From: Cognatishimia sp. WU-CL00825
GTDB lineage: Bacteria > Pseudomonadota > Alphaproteobacteria > Rhodobacterales > Rhodobacteraceae
Direction: 5' to 3'
DNA: 64,000 nt
Assembly (NCBI RefSeq): GCF_040364665.1
Contig: NZ_BAABWX010000001.1
Span: 806,001-870,000, forward strand
Part shown: one piece after another, positions 38,492 through 47,307 of the stretch
Layout: each line of letters begins with the position of its first letter
Position numbering within the stretch: the stretch's first letter is position 1
The notes under the pieces: generated by a model
Database searches by the model: none
What the model was told of the DNA's origin: nothing
The model's input: only the letters and a program-made list of their open reading frames with translations
Position numbers and translations under genes: made by a program

Positions 38492-40833
38492 TCTGGGCTA
38501 TCCTTATCCTTTTGGTGGGCGCTGCTATCTGACGTTTTTTTGGGGACCTGAGCAAGGGTTTCGGGGTTGCGAAACCAGATATCTGTTTGGGCAAATGGAA
38601 TTTCGATGCCTTCGTCCATAAAGCGTTTGGCAATCTCAAAGTTCATTTCCGATTTGACGCTGAGCACCCAGTTCACATCGCGCAAAATGGCGCGGATTTC
38701 AAAGTCCAGTGAACTGGCCCCAAAGCCCTGAAACACCACGCTGGGCGCCGGATTGTCCAGCACCATTGGGTGGCTGGTGGCGATATCCAACAAGATGGTT
38801 TCGATCCGGCGCGGGTCGGTGCCGTAGGCCACACCAACCGGCACAATCACCCGACCGACGGTATTGCCGCGGGTGAAATTGGTGACTGTGCCGCTGACAA
38901 GATCTGCGTTGGGCACAATGACGTCGGTGCGATCAAAGGTTTCGATGCGGGTTGAGCGCACCGAGATGTCGCGCACATAGCCCATATTTCCGTTGACCTC
39001 GATCCAGTCGCCTTCGGAAATTGGACGTTCAATCAGCAAAATGATGCCGCTGACAAAGTTGGACACCACGTTTTGCAGGCCAAAACCAATGCCCACAGAC
39101 AAGGCTCCGGCCACAAGAGCGATTGAACTAAGATCAATGCCAGCGGCGGTGATCGCCACGAGGGCTGCGAGGAAAATCCCAATATATCCCAGTCCGGATA
39201 CGATGGCATTTTGCCCGCCAACATCCATTTTGGTTTTGGGTAAAACCGTGTTCTTAAGCGCCCCCTGTAGTAAGCGCGTCAGCATGTATCCGGCAAAGAA
39301 GATTAGGATAAAAGTAAAGAAGTCTGTGGGCGAAATACGGGTTTCGCCAATCGTTAAACCTTTGGAAATAGCCGTCCAAAGTTCGTTGAGTTCTGATGCA
39401 CGTGTGCCCCAGACCATGGCCAGAAAGGGCACTGCTGCAAGCACCAGAAAGAACCCCAATAGCACAGGGATCAAGCTTTGACGTGCGGTGTCTTCGGTGC
39501 CTGTGACGACAGCAAAAACCGCCGTGGCAACCCGTTGTAAAACCAAAACAAAGGCTAGGATCTGCAGGCTGATAATGCTTGGGAAAATCAGGCGTTGCGC
39601 TGCGTTGAAATAGCCGATGGCCGCGAGTGCGATTGCGACAATGGCAATGCCGGTCAAAAGGCGGCCCAATATGGCAACCAGACGGTCACGATAGCCGCTG
39701 TCATGGGACTGGGTGTCGTGGTGTGCAAGCAATACCGCCAACCGCAAAAGCATCAGTCCGGCAAGTACAAACAGCGGCAGATAAACCACTGATATGGCGT
39801 CAGTTGACCAGCTGTCATAGCGGGCCAGTTCCGACAATATCGTATCCAGGGCCAGGCTGATCCCCAGCGCCCCGGCAAGCAACCTGCCCTCGCGGCGTTC
39901 TTCTGGGGCCAGGCGGATAAATGGCATCACCTGATCTGATTTTGGAAACACGCGCGTACCCAGCCAGAAAGACGCAAGGACCGCAAAGCCCGCTTGGGGC
40001 AAGGTTGATAAGACCAACTCGCCGCGCAGGCCAGCCAATTCAGTGGCATAGGCGGCCTCGATCAGCGCCAGTAGGCCGACAAAGGGCAAGATGATCTGGC
40101 CCAAAGATATGGCAGATGCTGCCAGCCAGCGCCCCATCGAAGCGGATTGGCTTTGCACCGAATAGGCAAGGCGCTCGAACCATTCGCGTCCACGCGCCAA
40201 CAGCAAAAATGCCAGGGCAAGCAGCAGCAAAACCTTGGGCAGGTTTTCGCGAAATTCGGTTTGTTGTGATGGGTTTTGCCAGGCAGTTACTGTTTCGCTT
40301 GCGATACGGCTGGTCGAGTTTGACAGTGCGGCAAGGCCTGACGGCCAGGCCACCGGGTTTAGTGGTGTTGGGCCAAGCTCCAGCAGTTCTTCGGCTTTGC
40401 GGTTGCGGATAATGGCGTCGATGCTGCGGATCAGGCCGTCGGCTTTGCTATAGGCCACATCAGCGGTGCGGGCTGGTGCTTGCAGTTCAGACAGGCGGGC
40501 TGACAGATCTTGGCGTTGCAGCCGGATGTCTGTTGGTTCGCTGGCGGTTTCGGGTTGATCCCCCAATGCCGTCAACTGGTTTTCAACGATCTGAATACTA
40601 TTGGCATTGGTCGTACGCGCTGCATCAAATTGCATGCGCCAATCGACCAATTGCTGGCGTAACTCTTCCAGTGCCACATCAGAGGCTCGCCCAGCTTCGA
40701 CGGCTTCAGAAGCCCGGGTCGCAACGTTTTGCCAAAGCGTATAGTCTGGCGCATCCCCGGTTTGCGCCCAAAGAGAAACCGCGCTGCTTATCAGCAGCAC
40801 GGTTACAATAATCAGACGCAATGCGTGGCGCAT
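38488..40833 (-). CDS. DUF3772 / MscS family mechanosensitive channel
   Basis: A 781-residue membrane protein. A signal peptide (cleavage near SLWAQ, residue 23) is followed by a periplasmic DUF3772 region with coiled-coil character (about 30-180). About ten membrane spans follow (about 200-560), then the MscS pore and beta domain (VAGALSVGIGFGLQNVVSNFVSG, then ERPISEGDWIEV). The layout resembles the large MscK/YbiO type that releases solutes on hypo-osmotic shock. I chose the ATG at 40833 for its signal peptide; the frame is open to 40968. It starts seven bases after the cysK stop and overlaps alaX. Confidence 0.9.
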   Translation of the reverse strand: MRHALRLIIVTVLLISSAVSLWAQTGDAPDYTLWQNVATRASEAVEAGRASDVALEELRQQLVDWRMQFDAARTTNANSIQIVENQLTALGDQPETASEPTDIRLQRQDLSARLSELQAPARTADVAYSKADGLIRSIDAIIRNRKAEELLELGPTPLNPVAWPSGLAALSNSTSRIASETVTAWQNPSQQTEFRENLPKVLLLLALAFLLLARGREWFERLAYSVQSQSASMGRWLAASAISLGQIILPFVGLLALIEAAYATELAGLRGELVLSTLPQAGFAVLASFWLGTRVFPKSDQVMPFIRLAPEERREGRLLAGALGISLALDTILSELARYDSWSTDAISVVYLPLFVLAGLMLLRLAVLLAHHDTQSHDSGYRDRLVAILGRLLTGIAIVAIALAAIGYFNAAQRLIFPSIISLQILAFVLVLQRVATAVFAVVTGTEDTARQSLIPVLLGFFLVLAAVPFLAMVWGTRASELNELWTAISKGLTIGETRISPTDFFTFILIFFAGYMLTRLLQGALKNTVLPKTKMDVGGQNAIVSGLGYIGIFLAALVAITAAGIDLSSIALVAGALSVGIGFGLQNVVSNFVSGIILLIERPISEGDWIEVNGNMGYVRDISVRSTRIETFDRTDVIVPNADLVSGTVTNFTRGNTVGRVIVPVGVAYGTDPRRIETILLDIATSHPMVLDNPAPSVVFQGFGASSLDFEIRAILRDVNWVLSVKSEMNFEIAKRFMDEGIEIPFAQTDIWFRNPETLAQVPKKTSDSSAHQKDKDSPE

Positions 40834-40840
40834 CTTGACC

Positions 40841-41875
40841 TCAAACGTCCTGGAAGACACCCGGAATGCTGCGGGGCCCTTCGTTGAGCCAGCTTGGTAC
40901 TGGCAGGCCCTTTTCCTTAAGGAAGTCTGGGTTGAACATCTTGGATTGATAGCGGGTGCCATAGTCACAAAGCACAGTCACGATCGTGTGGCCCGGACCC
41001 ATTTCCTTGGCCATCTTGATGGCTCCAGCCACGTTAATGCCAGAGGAGCCGCCAAGGCAAAGGCCTTCGCGTTGCAACAGGTCATAGGCCACAGGTAAGG
41101 CTTCGTCGTCGGTGGCCTGATACATCATGTCAGGCTTGAAACCTTCAAGATTGGCAGTGATGCGCCCCTGCCCGATGCCTTCGGTGATCGAGGTGCCTTC
41201 GGCCGCCGGGGTGCCATCGCGGAAGATCGTGAACATGCCGGATCCCATTGGGTCGACCAAGGCCACTTTGACGCCTTTGGGCTGCAGCGCCTGACCAACG
41301 CCTGCCAAAGTACCACCAGAGCCAACCGCACAGACAAAGCCATCGACTTTGCCCTCGGTTTGTTCCCAGATTTCCGGGCCGGTGGTTTCAACATGCGCCT
41401 GCCGGTTGGCCACATTGTCAAACTGATTGGCCCAGATTGCGCCATTGGATTCGGACTTGGCCAGTTCCTTGGCCAGACGCCCGGAATAACGCACATAGTT
41501 GTTTGGGTTTTTATATGGTGCCGCTGGAACCTGAACCAATTCGGCCCCTGCCAAACGGATCATGTCTTTCTTTTCCTGACTTTGAGTTTCAGGAATCACA
41601 ATCACGGTACGAAAGCCCATCGAGGCGCCAACCAATGCGAGGCCAATGCCCGTATTGCCCGCTGTGCCTTCGACAATGGTGCCACCGGGACGCAATTCGC
41701 CGCGGGCCACTGCATCTTTGATGATATACAGCGCCGCGCGGTCTTTGACCGACTGACCGGGGTTCATGAATTCTGCCTTGCCGTAAATCTCACAGCCGGT
41801 TTCTTCGCTGGCCTTGTTCAGACGGATCAAAGGAGTGTTCCCGATCGCATCTGCCAGATCTCGTGCAATACGCAT
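40841..41875 (-). CDS. cysK: Cysteine synthase
   Basis: A PLP-dependent O-acetylserine sulfhydrylase that makes cysteine from sulfide. The 344-residue protein has the PLP lysine in GQSVKDRAALYI and the substrate loop in EGTAGNTGIGLA, where many CysK have TSGNTG. PYKNPNNY and the GSGGTLAGVG phosphate loop follow. It is somewhat longer than E. coli CysK (323). The gene is the end of a trgA-trgB-cysK cluster, as in R. sphaeroides, where it was found at a tellurite-resistance locus. The ATG at 41875 has AAAGGCG upstream. Confidence 0.95.
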   Translation of the reverse strand: MRIARDLADAIGNTPLIRLNKASEETGCEIYGKAEFMNPGQSVKDRAALYIIKDAVARGELRPGGTIVEGTAGNTGIGLALVGASMGFRTVIVIPETQSQEKKDMIRLAGAELVQVPAAPYKNPNNYVRYSGRLAKELAKSESNGAIWANQFDNVANRQAHVETTGPEIWEQTEGKVDGFVCAVGSGGTLAGVGQALQPKGVKVALVDPMGSGMFTIFRDGTPAAEGTSITEGIGQGRITANLEGFKPDMMYQATDDEALPVAYDLLQREGLCLGGSSGINVAGAIKMAKEMGPGHTIVTVLCDYGTRYQSKMFNPDFLKEKGLPVPSWLNEGPRSIPGVFQDV

Positions 41876-41933
41876 TATTCGCGCCTTTCTTCTTCTCAAC
41901 TTAACGCATGTCTATGGTGCCAGCGGGCGGAAC

Positions 41934-43061
41934 TCAAGACTTTGCGCGCAATCGGTCGCGGTGACGTGACAACCAAAGGGCAGCAAGCACCAGCGGGGCG
42001 TTTGCCGCCTGCATGCTATCCACAAGCTCCATCAGCCGTTTGAAATCAAACAAGTATGACTTGATGTCTTCGGCTTCGCTGTCCAAGCCGGCAATGCCCG
42101 CCACGCTGTCGGGCAGATCTGCCTCGGCCACATAAACAAAGAAATACTCGGTGCTGCATCCAGGTGAGGCATAACATTGCGCCACCTTGTGCAAACGGGT
42201 CAGGTCCAACCCGGCCTCTTCATGGGCTTCGCGTGTGGCGGCTTGCTCTGGTGTTTCGCCCGGATCAATGCGCCCGGCAATCGGCTCTAACATCCAGGGC
42301 AACTGATCATTGCGTGCATAGGGTCCGGGCCGAAACTGTTCGATCAACATGACGCGGTCCCGTACAGGGTCATAGGGCAGAATGATTGCCGCATCCGACG
42401 CCGCAAACACTTCGCGTTTGACCACGGCGCTTTGGGCACCGTCATATTGGCGAAACTGCACGCTGTGCTCTTCAATGCTAAAGAACTTGGCATAGGGGAA
42501 CTTCAGATCGACATCGGTTACGTCATCGCGGGTAAATCCGCTGGGACTAAAGGCCAAATTGTTCTGTTGTGCAGTTTGTTTCACCGAGGCGCGCGCGCGG
42601 ATCATCGGAAACATAAAGTCGATTTCTGCTGCTGTGCGCTTGCCGAAATACTGCATCAGTTCCTCTGCGGCGAGACACGTCATTTCCCCCCATTGCGCTT
42701 GCCAGTCCGGCAAGGACCAAGGCGCGTCAGCTTGCCAGCGGTCAGGTGCAGGGAAATAGACTTCGGCGCGCTCGGTTCCACATTCGGTTTCTATTTCAAC
42801 CTCTTGTAAACTATAATCAAAACCGCCTTCGTAAAAGTTCAGCCTTGCGATGTCATCGTGCGATAAGTTGCGCGCCACCAAGCCCGGTGCCGTGCTGGTA
42901 TCCGCGGATTTGATAATGGGAAAAGGCTGGCCTTTGGCCGCGTGAACGCTGTGTTGTGCAAGTTTTGCCTCGGCAACAGACTGTGGCTCTAGGCTGCGGC
43001 CCAACACAATTTCCAGCAGCGGCTTGTGGCGCAGCGTTCCGTAGAAAAACAAATTTGGCAA
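41934..43061 (-). CDS. trgB: TrgB-type fusion of gamma-glutamylcyclotransferase-like and NUDIX domains
   Basis: A 375-residue two-domain protein. The N-terminal part (about 1-120) is a gamma-glutamylcyclotransferase-like fold starting with LFFYGTLRHKPLL and containing LNFYEGGFDY. The C-terminal part (about 190-375) is a NUDIX ADP-ribose pyrophosphatase with a perfect NUDIX box (G-x5-E-x7-REAHEEAGL). It probably hydrolyses ADP-ribose or a related nucleoside diphosphate. The start is a TTG with GGAGAT upstream, four bases after trgA; the frame is open to 43124 inside trgA. The name rests on order trgA-trgB-cysK, known from R. sphaeroides. Confidence 0.88.
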   Translation of the reverse strand: MPNLFFYGTLRHKPLLEIVLGRSLEPQSVAEAKLAQHSVHAAKGQPFPIIKSADTSTAPGLVARNLSHDDIARLNFYEGGFDYSLQEVEIETECGTERAEVYFPAPDRWQADAPWSLPDWQAQWGEMTCLAAEELMQYFGKRTAAEIDFMFPMIRARASVKQTAQQNNLAFSPSGFTRDDVTDVDLKFPYAKFFSIEEHSVQFRQYDGAQSAVVKREVFAASDAAIILPYDPVRDRVMLIEQFRPGPYARNDQLPWMLEPIAGRIDPGETPEQAATREAHEEAGLDLTRLHKVAQCYASPGCSTEYFFVYVAEADLPDSVAGIAGLDSEAEDIKSYLFDFKRLMELVDSMQAANAPLVLAALWLSRHRDRLRAKS

Positions 43062-43065
43062 AGTT

Positions 43066-43506
43066 CTATCTCCAGCGTCGCGAGGCTGCTTCTGCCAATA
43101 AGCCAGAAAGAAGAGCGCCTGCAAGCAACGTGGTGATGATCGGCGGATGCAGCAAAAGCAAGCCGTTTTCTAACATCATGCCAAAAATCGATTGAATGGC
43201 CTCGGCCACACTGTCGTAGCGCATCTTCAGCGAATTGGACAACATCAGCCGAGCCCCATGCATAAACAGGGCAAAAATAACCAAAGCCAACATGCCTGTC
43301 AGCCCATGGTTCATCGCTTGGATCATGCCGTTGCCCGCATGACGACCGACAAAACGCCAACCAAAAAACGCCCCATAAGCTGCGTTGATTAACGTGAAAT
43401 AGCCAAAATCCGTGCCCTCAGGCAGAAGTGGTTTGACCTGCTCTGATACAATCGCTGCCACAAGGGCCAGGGCGAGGGCTGCAAATAATTTGGCGGCGGT
43501 GGGCAT
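43066..43506 (-). CDS. trgA: TrgA family membrane protein
   Basis: A 146-residue membrane protein of the TrgA family, known from the tellurite-resistance locus of R. sphaeroides. Four hydrophobic spans are visible (about 5-25, 38-58, 72-92 and 115-138), joined by short loops. The biochemical role is unknown. It is the first of three genes with trgB four bases behind and cysK after that. TrgA and TrgB raise tellurite tolerance; cysteine metabolism is also linked to that trait. Confidence 0.85.
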   Translation of the reverse strand: MPTAAKLFAALALALVAAIVSEQVKPLLPEGTDFGYFTLINAAYGAFFGWRFVGRHAGNGMIQAMNHGLTGMLALVIFALFMHGARLMLSNSLKMRYDSVAEAIQSIFGMMLENGLLLLHPPIITTLLAGALLSGLLAEAASRRWR

Positions 43507-43604
43507 GATATGTTCCTGTGATCAGACCTGTGTCTCAACTTGACGCGCTCTGGCTATCGGATCAAGCCCCCGTTCACCGCCGACGAGTGCTTTGTCTTGC
43601 GCTG

Positions 43605-44825
43605 TTACAAAAGCTCATCAAGCGCCAATATCAGCTTATCGATTTCGGCCTTGCTGGTGTAATGCACAAAGCTGACCCGCAGCACGCCTTTTTCTGACGA
43701 CACACCCTGTCCCTGTAGCGCGCGCACCGCGTAAAAATCACCGGCCCCGGCCATGATACCGCGTTCAGCCAATTGCGTTGCGGTCAGATGTGGATCTGAT
43801 TGGGTGGCGATGGCCACCGTTGGGGCGCGATGTGCTGCCTTGTTTGGGCCCAACACCCGCACAGAATTTTTGGTTGCCAGGGCATCCAGTAGTGGCTGCA
43901 GCAATCGGGTTTCGTGATCGCGCAGCAAATGGTGAATGTCTTCTGATTTCTGCGCGACAGGCCCAGAAATATTGTGATGGGCGGCCAGATCTTCGAAATA
44001 ATCCACGATGCCCGCACAGGCCGCCACCTGCGCATGATCCGGTCCGGCAGGGGTGAAACGTTTGTATAAAACATCACCATTAAAGAAATGGGCTTGATTG
44101 GGCAAAAGCTCGCCCAGTCCTTTGCGCATCACCATGATCCCTTGGTGGGGGCCATAGGTTTTATAGCTTGAAAACAAATAGATATCGGCCCCAAGTGATG
44201 CAACATTTGGCAGGCCGTGTGAGGCGTAGCTCACGCCATCCACGCAGGTGAACGCCCCGGCGGCATGGGCCAGAGCGGTGATTTCAGACACCGGGTTGAT
44301 TTCGCCAACCACGTTGGAACAATGGGGAAAACACACCAAACGCACGCTGTCATCCAGCAAATTTGCCAGATCATCCGGATCTAACCGACCGGTTTCGGGA
44401 TCTATGCGCCATTCGCGAATTGTGATGCCGTCATCAGCCAGTCGTCGCCACGGGCCTGTATTGGCTTCGTGGTCCTGATTGGTGACAATAATGGTGTCGC
44501 CAGGGTTCAGCCATGACCTGAAGGCCTGCGCCAAGACATAGGTGTTTTGAGAGGTCGACGGCCCAAAGCTGACCTCGTCGGTGTCGACGCCGAGCCACCG
44601 GGCCAGTCCGGCGCGGGCTTCGTCCATCTCTGCCCCTGCGGCTTGGCTAGCGGCATAGGGCGCATAGGGCTGTACCTTGCGTTCACGGTAATAACGAGAC
44701 AGCCGGTCGATGACCGCGCCCGCGGTATAAGAGCCGCCTGCATTTTCAAAAAACGCCTGATCTTTTAGGCTTTCCTGCGCAAAGGCAGGGAATTGAGCGC
44801 GGACATAGTCGACATCAAGTTTCAT
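43605..44825 (-). CDS. Class V aminotransferase, cysteine-desulfurase-like
   Basis: A 406-residue PLP enzyme of the class V (NifS/SufS-like) family, of the kind annotated as cysteine-desulfurase-like. It has FFENAGGSYT near the start, GPSTSQNTYVLAQAF, the PLP-contact region NQDHEANTGPWRRL and the PLP lysine in LFSSYKTYGPHQG. I do not see the flexible-loop cysteine of true desulfurases, so lyase or transaminase activity is also possible. It precedes the trgA cluster in the same direction, 99 bases upstream of trgA, which would fit sulfur amino-acid metabolism. Confidence 0.85.
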   Translation of the reverse strand: MKLDVDYVRAQFPAFAQESLKDQAFFENAGGSYTAGAVIDRLSRYYRERKVQPYAPYAASQAAGAEMDEARAGLARWLGVDTDEVSFGPSTSQNTYVLAQAFRSWLNPGDTIIVTNQDHEANTGPWRRLADDGITIREWRIDPETGRLDPDDLANLLDDSVRLVCFPHCSNVVGEINPVSEITALAHAAGAFTCVDGVSYASHGLPNVASLGADIYLFSSYKTYGPHQGIMVMRKGLGELLPNQAHFFNGDVLYKRFTPAGPDHAQVAACAGIVDYFEDLAAHHNISGPVAQKSEDIHHLLRDHETRLLQPLLDALATKNSVRVLGPNKAAHRAPTVAIATQSDPHLTATQLAERGIMAGAGDFYAVRALQGQGVSSEKGVLRVSFVHYTSKAEIDKLILALDELL

Positions 44826-44939
44826 ACAGATTCTCCCTTGCCAGAACTGAAAGCGAAAATCTGCTGAAATTCAATGCGCTGCGTGAATGGCAAGGGATTT
44901 TTCTTGCCAGATCACAGCGCCAGATCCAGCAAGCAGGAC

Positions 44940-45359
44940 TTAAGCGTTCAAGACAGCCCGGATTTTATCTGCTTGGGCTTTCAACACGTCAAAGTCCGCC
45001 ATCGTGCCGGGGGGGCGCATCGAAACGCCAGCATAGCGTGGCAACACATGGTAATGCAGGTGGAAAACCTCTTGGCCACCAGCTGCTTCGTTGAATTGCT
45101 GTAGCGTCACCCCATCTGCATCAAATGCTTTCATGGCAGCCTGAGCCATGCGTTGCGCTGTCTTTAAACACGCTGCCATTTGTGCGGGCGTGGCATCCAG
45201 CATATTGCGGGCTGCGGTTTTGGGGATCACCAGACAATGACCATCTGAACGCGGCATGATGTCCATAAACACATAGGTTTCGGCGTCCTCAAAAAGCTTT
45301 TCGCTTGGGATCTCGCCGCGTAGAATTTTGGCAAAGATATTGTCTGGATCATAGGTCAT
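44940..45359 (-). CDS. HIT family hydrolase (HINT-like)
   Basis: A 139-residue histidine-triad protein, probably hydrolysing AMP-linked phosphoramidates. It has YDPDNIFAKILRGEIPSEK near the start, FMDIMPRSDGHCLVIPK, and the triad HLHYHVLPR. The ATG at 45359 gives the family start; the frame is open to 45425 but overruns the acuI stop. It lies 62 bases downstream of acuI and is probably co-transcribed. Confidence 0.94.
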   Translation of the reverse strand: MTYDPDNIFAKILRGEIPSEKLFEDAETYVFMDIMPRSDGHCLVIPKTAARNMLDATPAQMAACLKTAQRMAQAAMKAFDADGVTLQQFNEAAGGQEVFHLHYHVLPRYAGVSMRPPGTMADFDVLKAQADKIRAVLNA

Positions 45360-45421
45360 GGGCGGTCCTGCTGAGTCTTGCCAAATTGGCGCTGTTGCTT
45401 TCGAAAGCTTTCTAGCCCAGA

Positions 45422-46414
45422 TCAACCATTCACATCTACAACAACCCTGCCCTTGACTTGGCCTTTTAGAATATCTCGCCCCAGATCTGGCAAATCTGAC
45501 AATACCGCGGGCTGTGCAAGTGCCTCTAACTTGTCCATTGGCAAGTCTTTTGCAATGCGGGCCCAGGCGATCTGGCGGTTTTCAAACGGCTGCATCACAG
45601 AATCAATGCCCAATAGGTTCACCCCGCGCAAAAGGAATGGAATGACCGTTGCTGGCAATTGCGCGCCGCCCGCTAGGCCCACTGCTGCAACGGAACCACC
45701 GTATTTCATCTGCCCAAGCACCCGCGCCAGCATGTCGCCGCCCACCGCATCAATACATCCTGCCCAGGTTTCTTTTTCCAAAGGCCGTTTGACGGTTTCA
45801 TTGATGTCTTCGCGCGCCACGACGGTTGTCACACCCAAAGATTTCAAAAATTCTGCGCTTTCGGGGCGACCGGTCACCCCGGCAACTTCATACCCCAAAT
45901 TGCTTAGAATTGCACTGGCGACAGAGCCAACCCCACCAGCTGCCCCAGTCACCAGAACCGGGCCTTTGTCTGGTGATAAACCGTGGTTTTCCAATGCTAT
46001 AACAGACAGCATTGCGGTAAAGCCAGCGGTGCCCACAGCCATGGCCTGCCGCGTGCTAAGCCCCTGAGGCAAAGGCACAAGCAAATCTGCATTTACCCGT
46101 GCCTTTTGGGCATATCCGCCCCAATGCATTTCGCCAACGCGCCAGCCTGTCAGCACAACTTTGTCACCGGCCTTATAGCGTGGGTCCTGGCTGTCTTGCA
46201 CGGTGCCTGCAAAATCAATGCCTGGAACATGCGGATAGCTGCGCACCAGACCGCCGCCGGACCCCAAACACAGGCCATCTTTGTAATTTACCGTCGAATA
46301 CTCAACGGACACAGTGACCGACCCATCGGGCAATTGCGCGTCAGTTAAGGTTTCGATGGCGCTTGTTGTTTTTCCGCTGTCATCGTCTTTGCGAACCATC
46401 AGTGCTTTGAACAT
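45422..46414 (-). CDS. acuI: Acryloyl-CoA reductase (AcuI/YhdH family)
   Basis: An NADPH-dependent medium-chain reductase that detoxifies acryloyl-CoA formed from DMSP and in 3-hydroxypropionate metabolism. The 330-residue protein has the N-terminal GroES-like part (YSTVNYKDGLCL) and a Rossmann fold with VTGAAGGVGSVA, and lacks the structural zinc cysteines, as YhdH/AcuI do. In Ruegeria pomeroyi, acuI is beside dmdA and a GntR regulator. Here the GntR gene is divergent, 97 bases away, and dmdA is not at this locus. Operator-like motifs fill the gap. Confidence 0.9.
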   Translation of the reverse strand: MFKALMVRKDDDSGKTTSAIETLTDAQLPDGSVTVSVEYSTVNYKDGLCLGSGGGLVRSYPHVPGIDFAGTVQDSQDPRYKAGDKVVLTGWRVGEMHWGGYAQKARVNADLLVPLPQGLSTRQAMAVGTAGFTAMLSVIALENHGLSPDKGPVLVTGAAGGVGSVASAILSNLGYEVAGVTGRPESAEFLKSLGVTTVVAREDINETVKRPLEKETWAGCIDAVGGDMLARVLGQMKYGGSVAAVGLAGGAQLPATVIPFLLRGVNLLGIDSVMQPFENRQIAWARIAKDLPMDKLEALAQPAVLSDLPDLGRDILKGQVKGRVVVDVNG

Positions 46415-46447
46415 GTGCTTTTTCCTTAAAACTGCGCATTGTCACTT

Positions 46448-46511
46448 GGTCAAACAGTATTGACCGTTTAATGTCTGACAATTAACTACACAGAAATCAA
46501 ATGTCTGACAA
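46448..46511. promoter_or_regulatory. Operator array between acuI and gntR
   Basis: GGTCAA-N6-TTGACC (46448-46465) is a perfect inverted repeat. Two exact copies of AATGTCTGACAA lie at 46470-46481 and 46500-46511, 30 bases apart, about three helical turns; each contains the palindrome TGTC-T-GACA. The second copy abuts the ATG of gntR, so binding there would block its own translation start region or promoter. A GntR-family regulator is encoded next to it, so self-control and control of acuI are likely. Confidence 0.7.
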
Positions 46512-47246
46512 ATGAAAATTGATCCCGAGTCCAAAACCGATCTGCCCATTCAAATCGCTAAGGCTATCCGGGCCTCTATTCTGTCCGGCGAGATGGACGT
46601 GGACACCCGCCTGCCCTCTGAAGGCGAGCTATGTGACCATTTTTCTGTGTCACGCTCTACGGTCCGCGAGGCACTCAAACGACTGGCGGCGCAGAACCTG
46701 ATCCGAACCCAGCGTGGGGCGACCGGGGGGGCCTTTGTCAATCGGCTCAGCTATGACGAGGCTTATGATCAGCATGTGACCACATCGACCCTGTTGTTGT
46801 CGATGAATGCCGTTAGTTTTGACACTGCTTGCGAAGCGCGTTTTGCCATGGAACGCGCCTGCGTGCCGTTGTCTGCAGAGCGTCGAACTGTGGATCAGCT
46901 GGTAAATATGCGCGCTGAAATTTTCCGCCAAGAGCAACCGGGCCTGTCAGACGAAGGGTTTTGCGCCTCGGACGTCGCGTTCCACCGAAATTTGGTGGAT
47001 GGCGCCGCGAATCCCGTTCTGTCTTATCAACTTGCCGGGGCCGTCGAAGCCATGCAGCCCTTGATGAACATGATAACCTTTTCTGCAAGGTCGCGCGAAA
47101 AAATCATCATGCTGCATCGTCAGATAGCAGATGGTCTGCAAGACCGCGATGTCCCAAGTATTTATCGGGCTATGGATGGGCTGCAGGCCTATACATTGGA
47201 GCTGGCTGAAAAAACTCGAAAGACGCGTGAAAATTCAAAATCTTAG
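46512..47246 (+). CDS. GntR family regulator, FadR subfamily
   Basis: A 244-residue regulator with an N-terminal winged helix-turn-helix (about 10-75, LPSEGELCDHFSVSRSTVREALKRL) and a helical FCD ligand-binding domain (about 95-230). The metal ligands Asp and His are visible in CASDVAFHRNLVDGAANP. It is divergent from acuI, and its start abuts one of two identical operator copies. The likely ligand is acrylate, acryloyl-CoA or a related DMSP product, which is inference from context. Confidence 0.9.
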   Translation: MKIDPESKTDLPIQIAKAIRASILSGEMDVDTRLPSEGELCDHFSVSRSTVREALKRLAAQNLIRTQRGATGGAFVNRLSYDEAYDQHVTTSTLLLSMNAVSFDTACEARFAMERACVPLSAERRTVDQLVNMRAEIFRQEQPGLSDEGFCASDVAFHRNLVDGAANPVLSYQLAGAVEAMQPLMNMITFSARSREKIIMLHRQIADGLQDRDVPSIYRAMDGLQAYTLELAEKTRKTRENSKS

Positions 47247-47274
47247 AATTTGGTCTGATCTGCGCGGATCCACT

Positions 47275-47302
47275 TGCAAAGCTGCGTCATCAAGCCTAAA
47301 TA
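47275..47302 (+). promoter_or_regulatory. Candidate ssrA promoter
   Basis: TTGCAA (47275-47280), 16 bases and TAAATA (47297-47302) form a plausible promoter. It would start transcription near 47308, at the GCTC-TTCG-GAGC hairpin that opens the tmRNA precursor. Confidence 0.5.
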
Positions 47303-47307
47303 TATCT

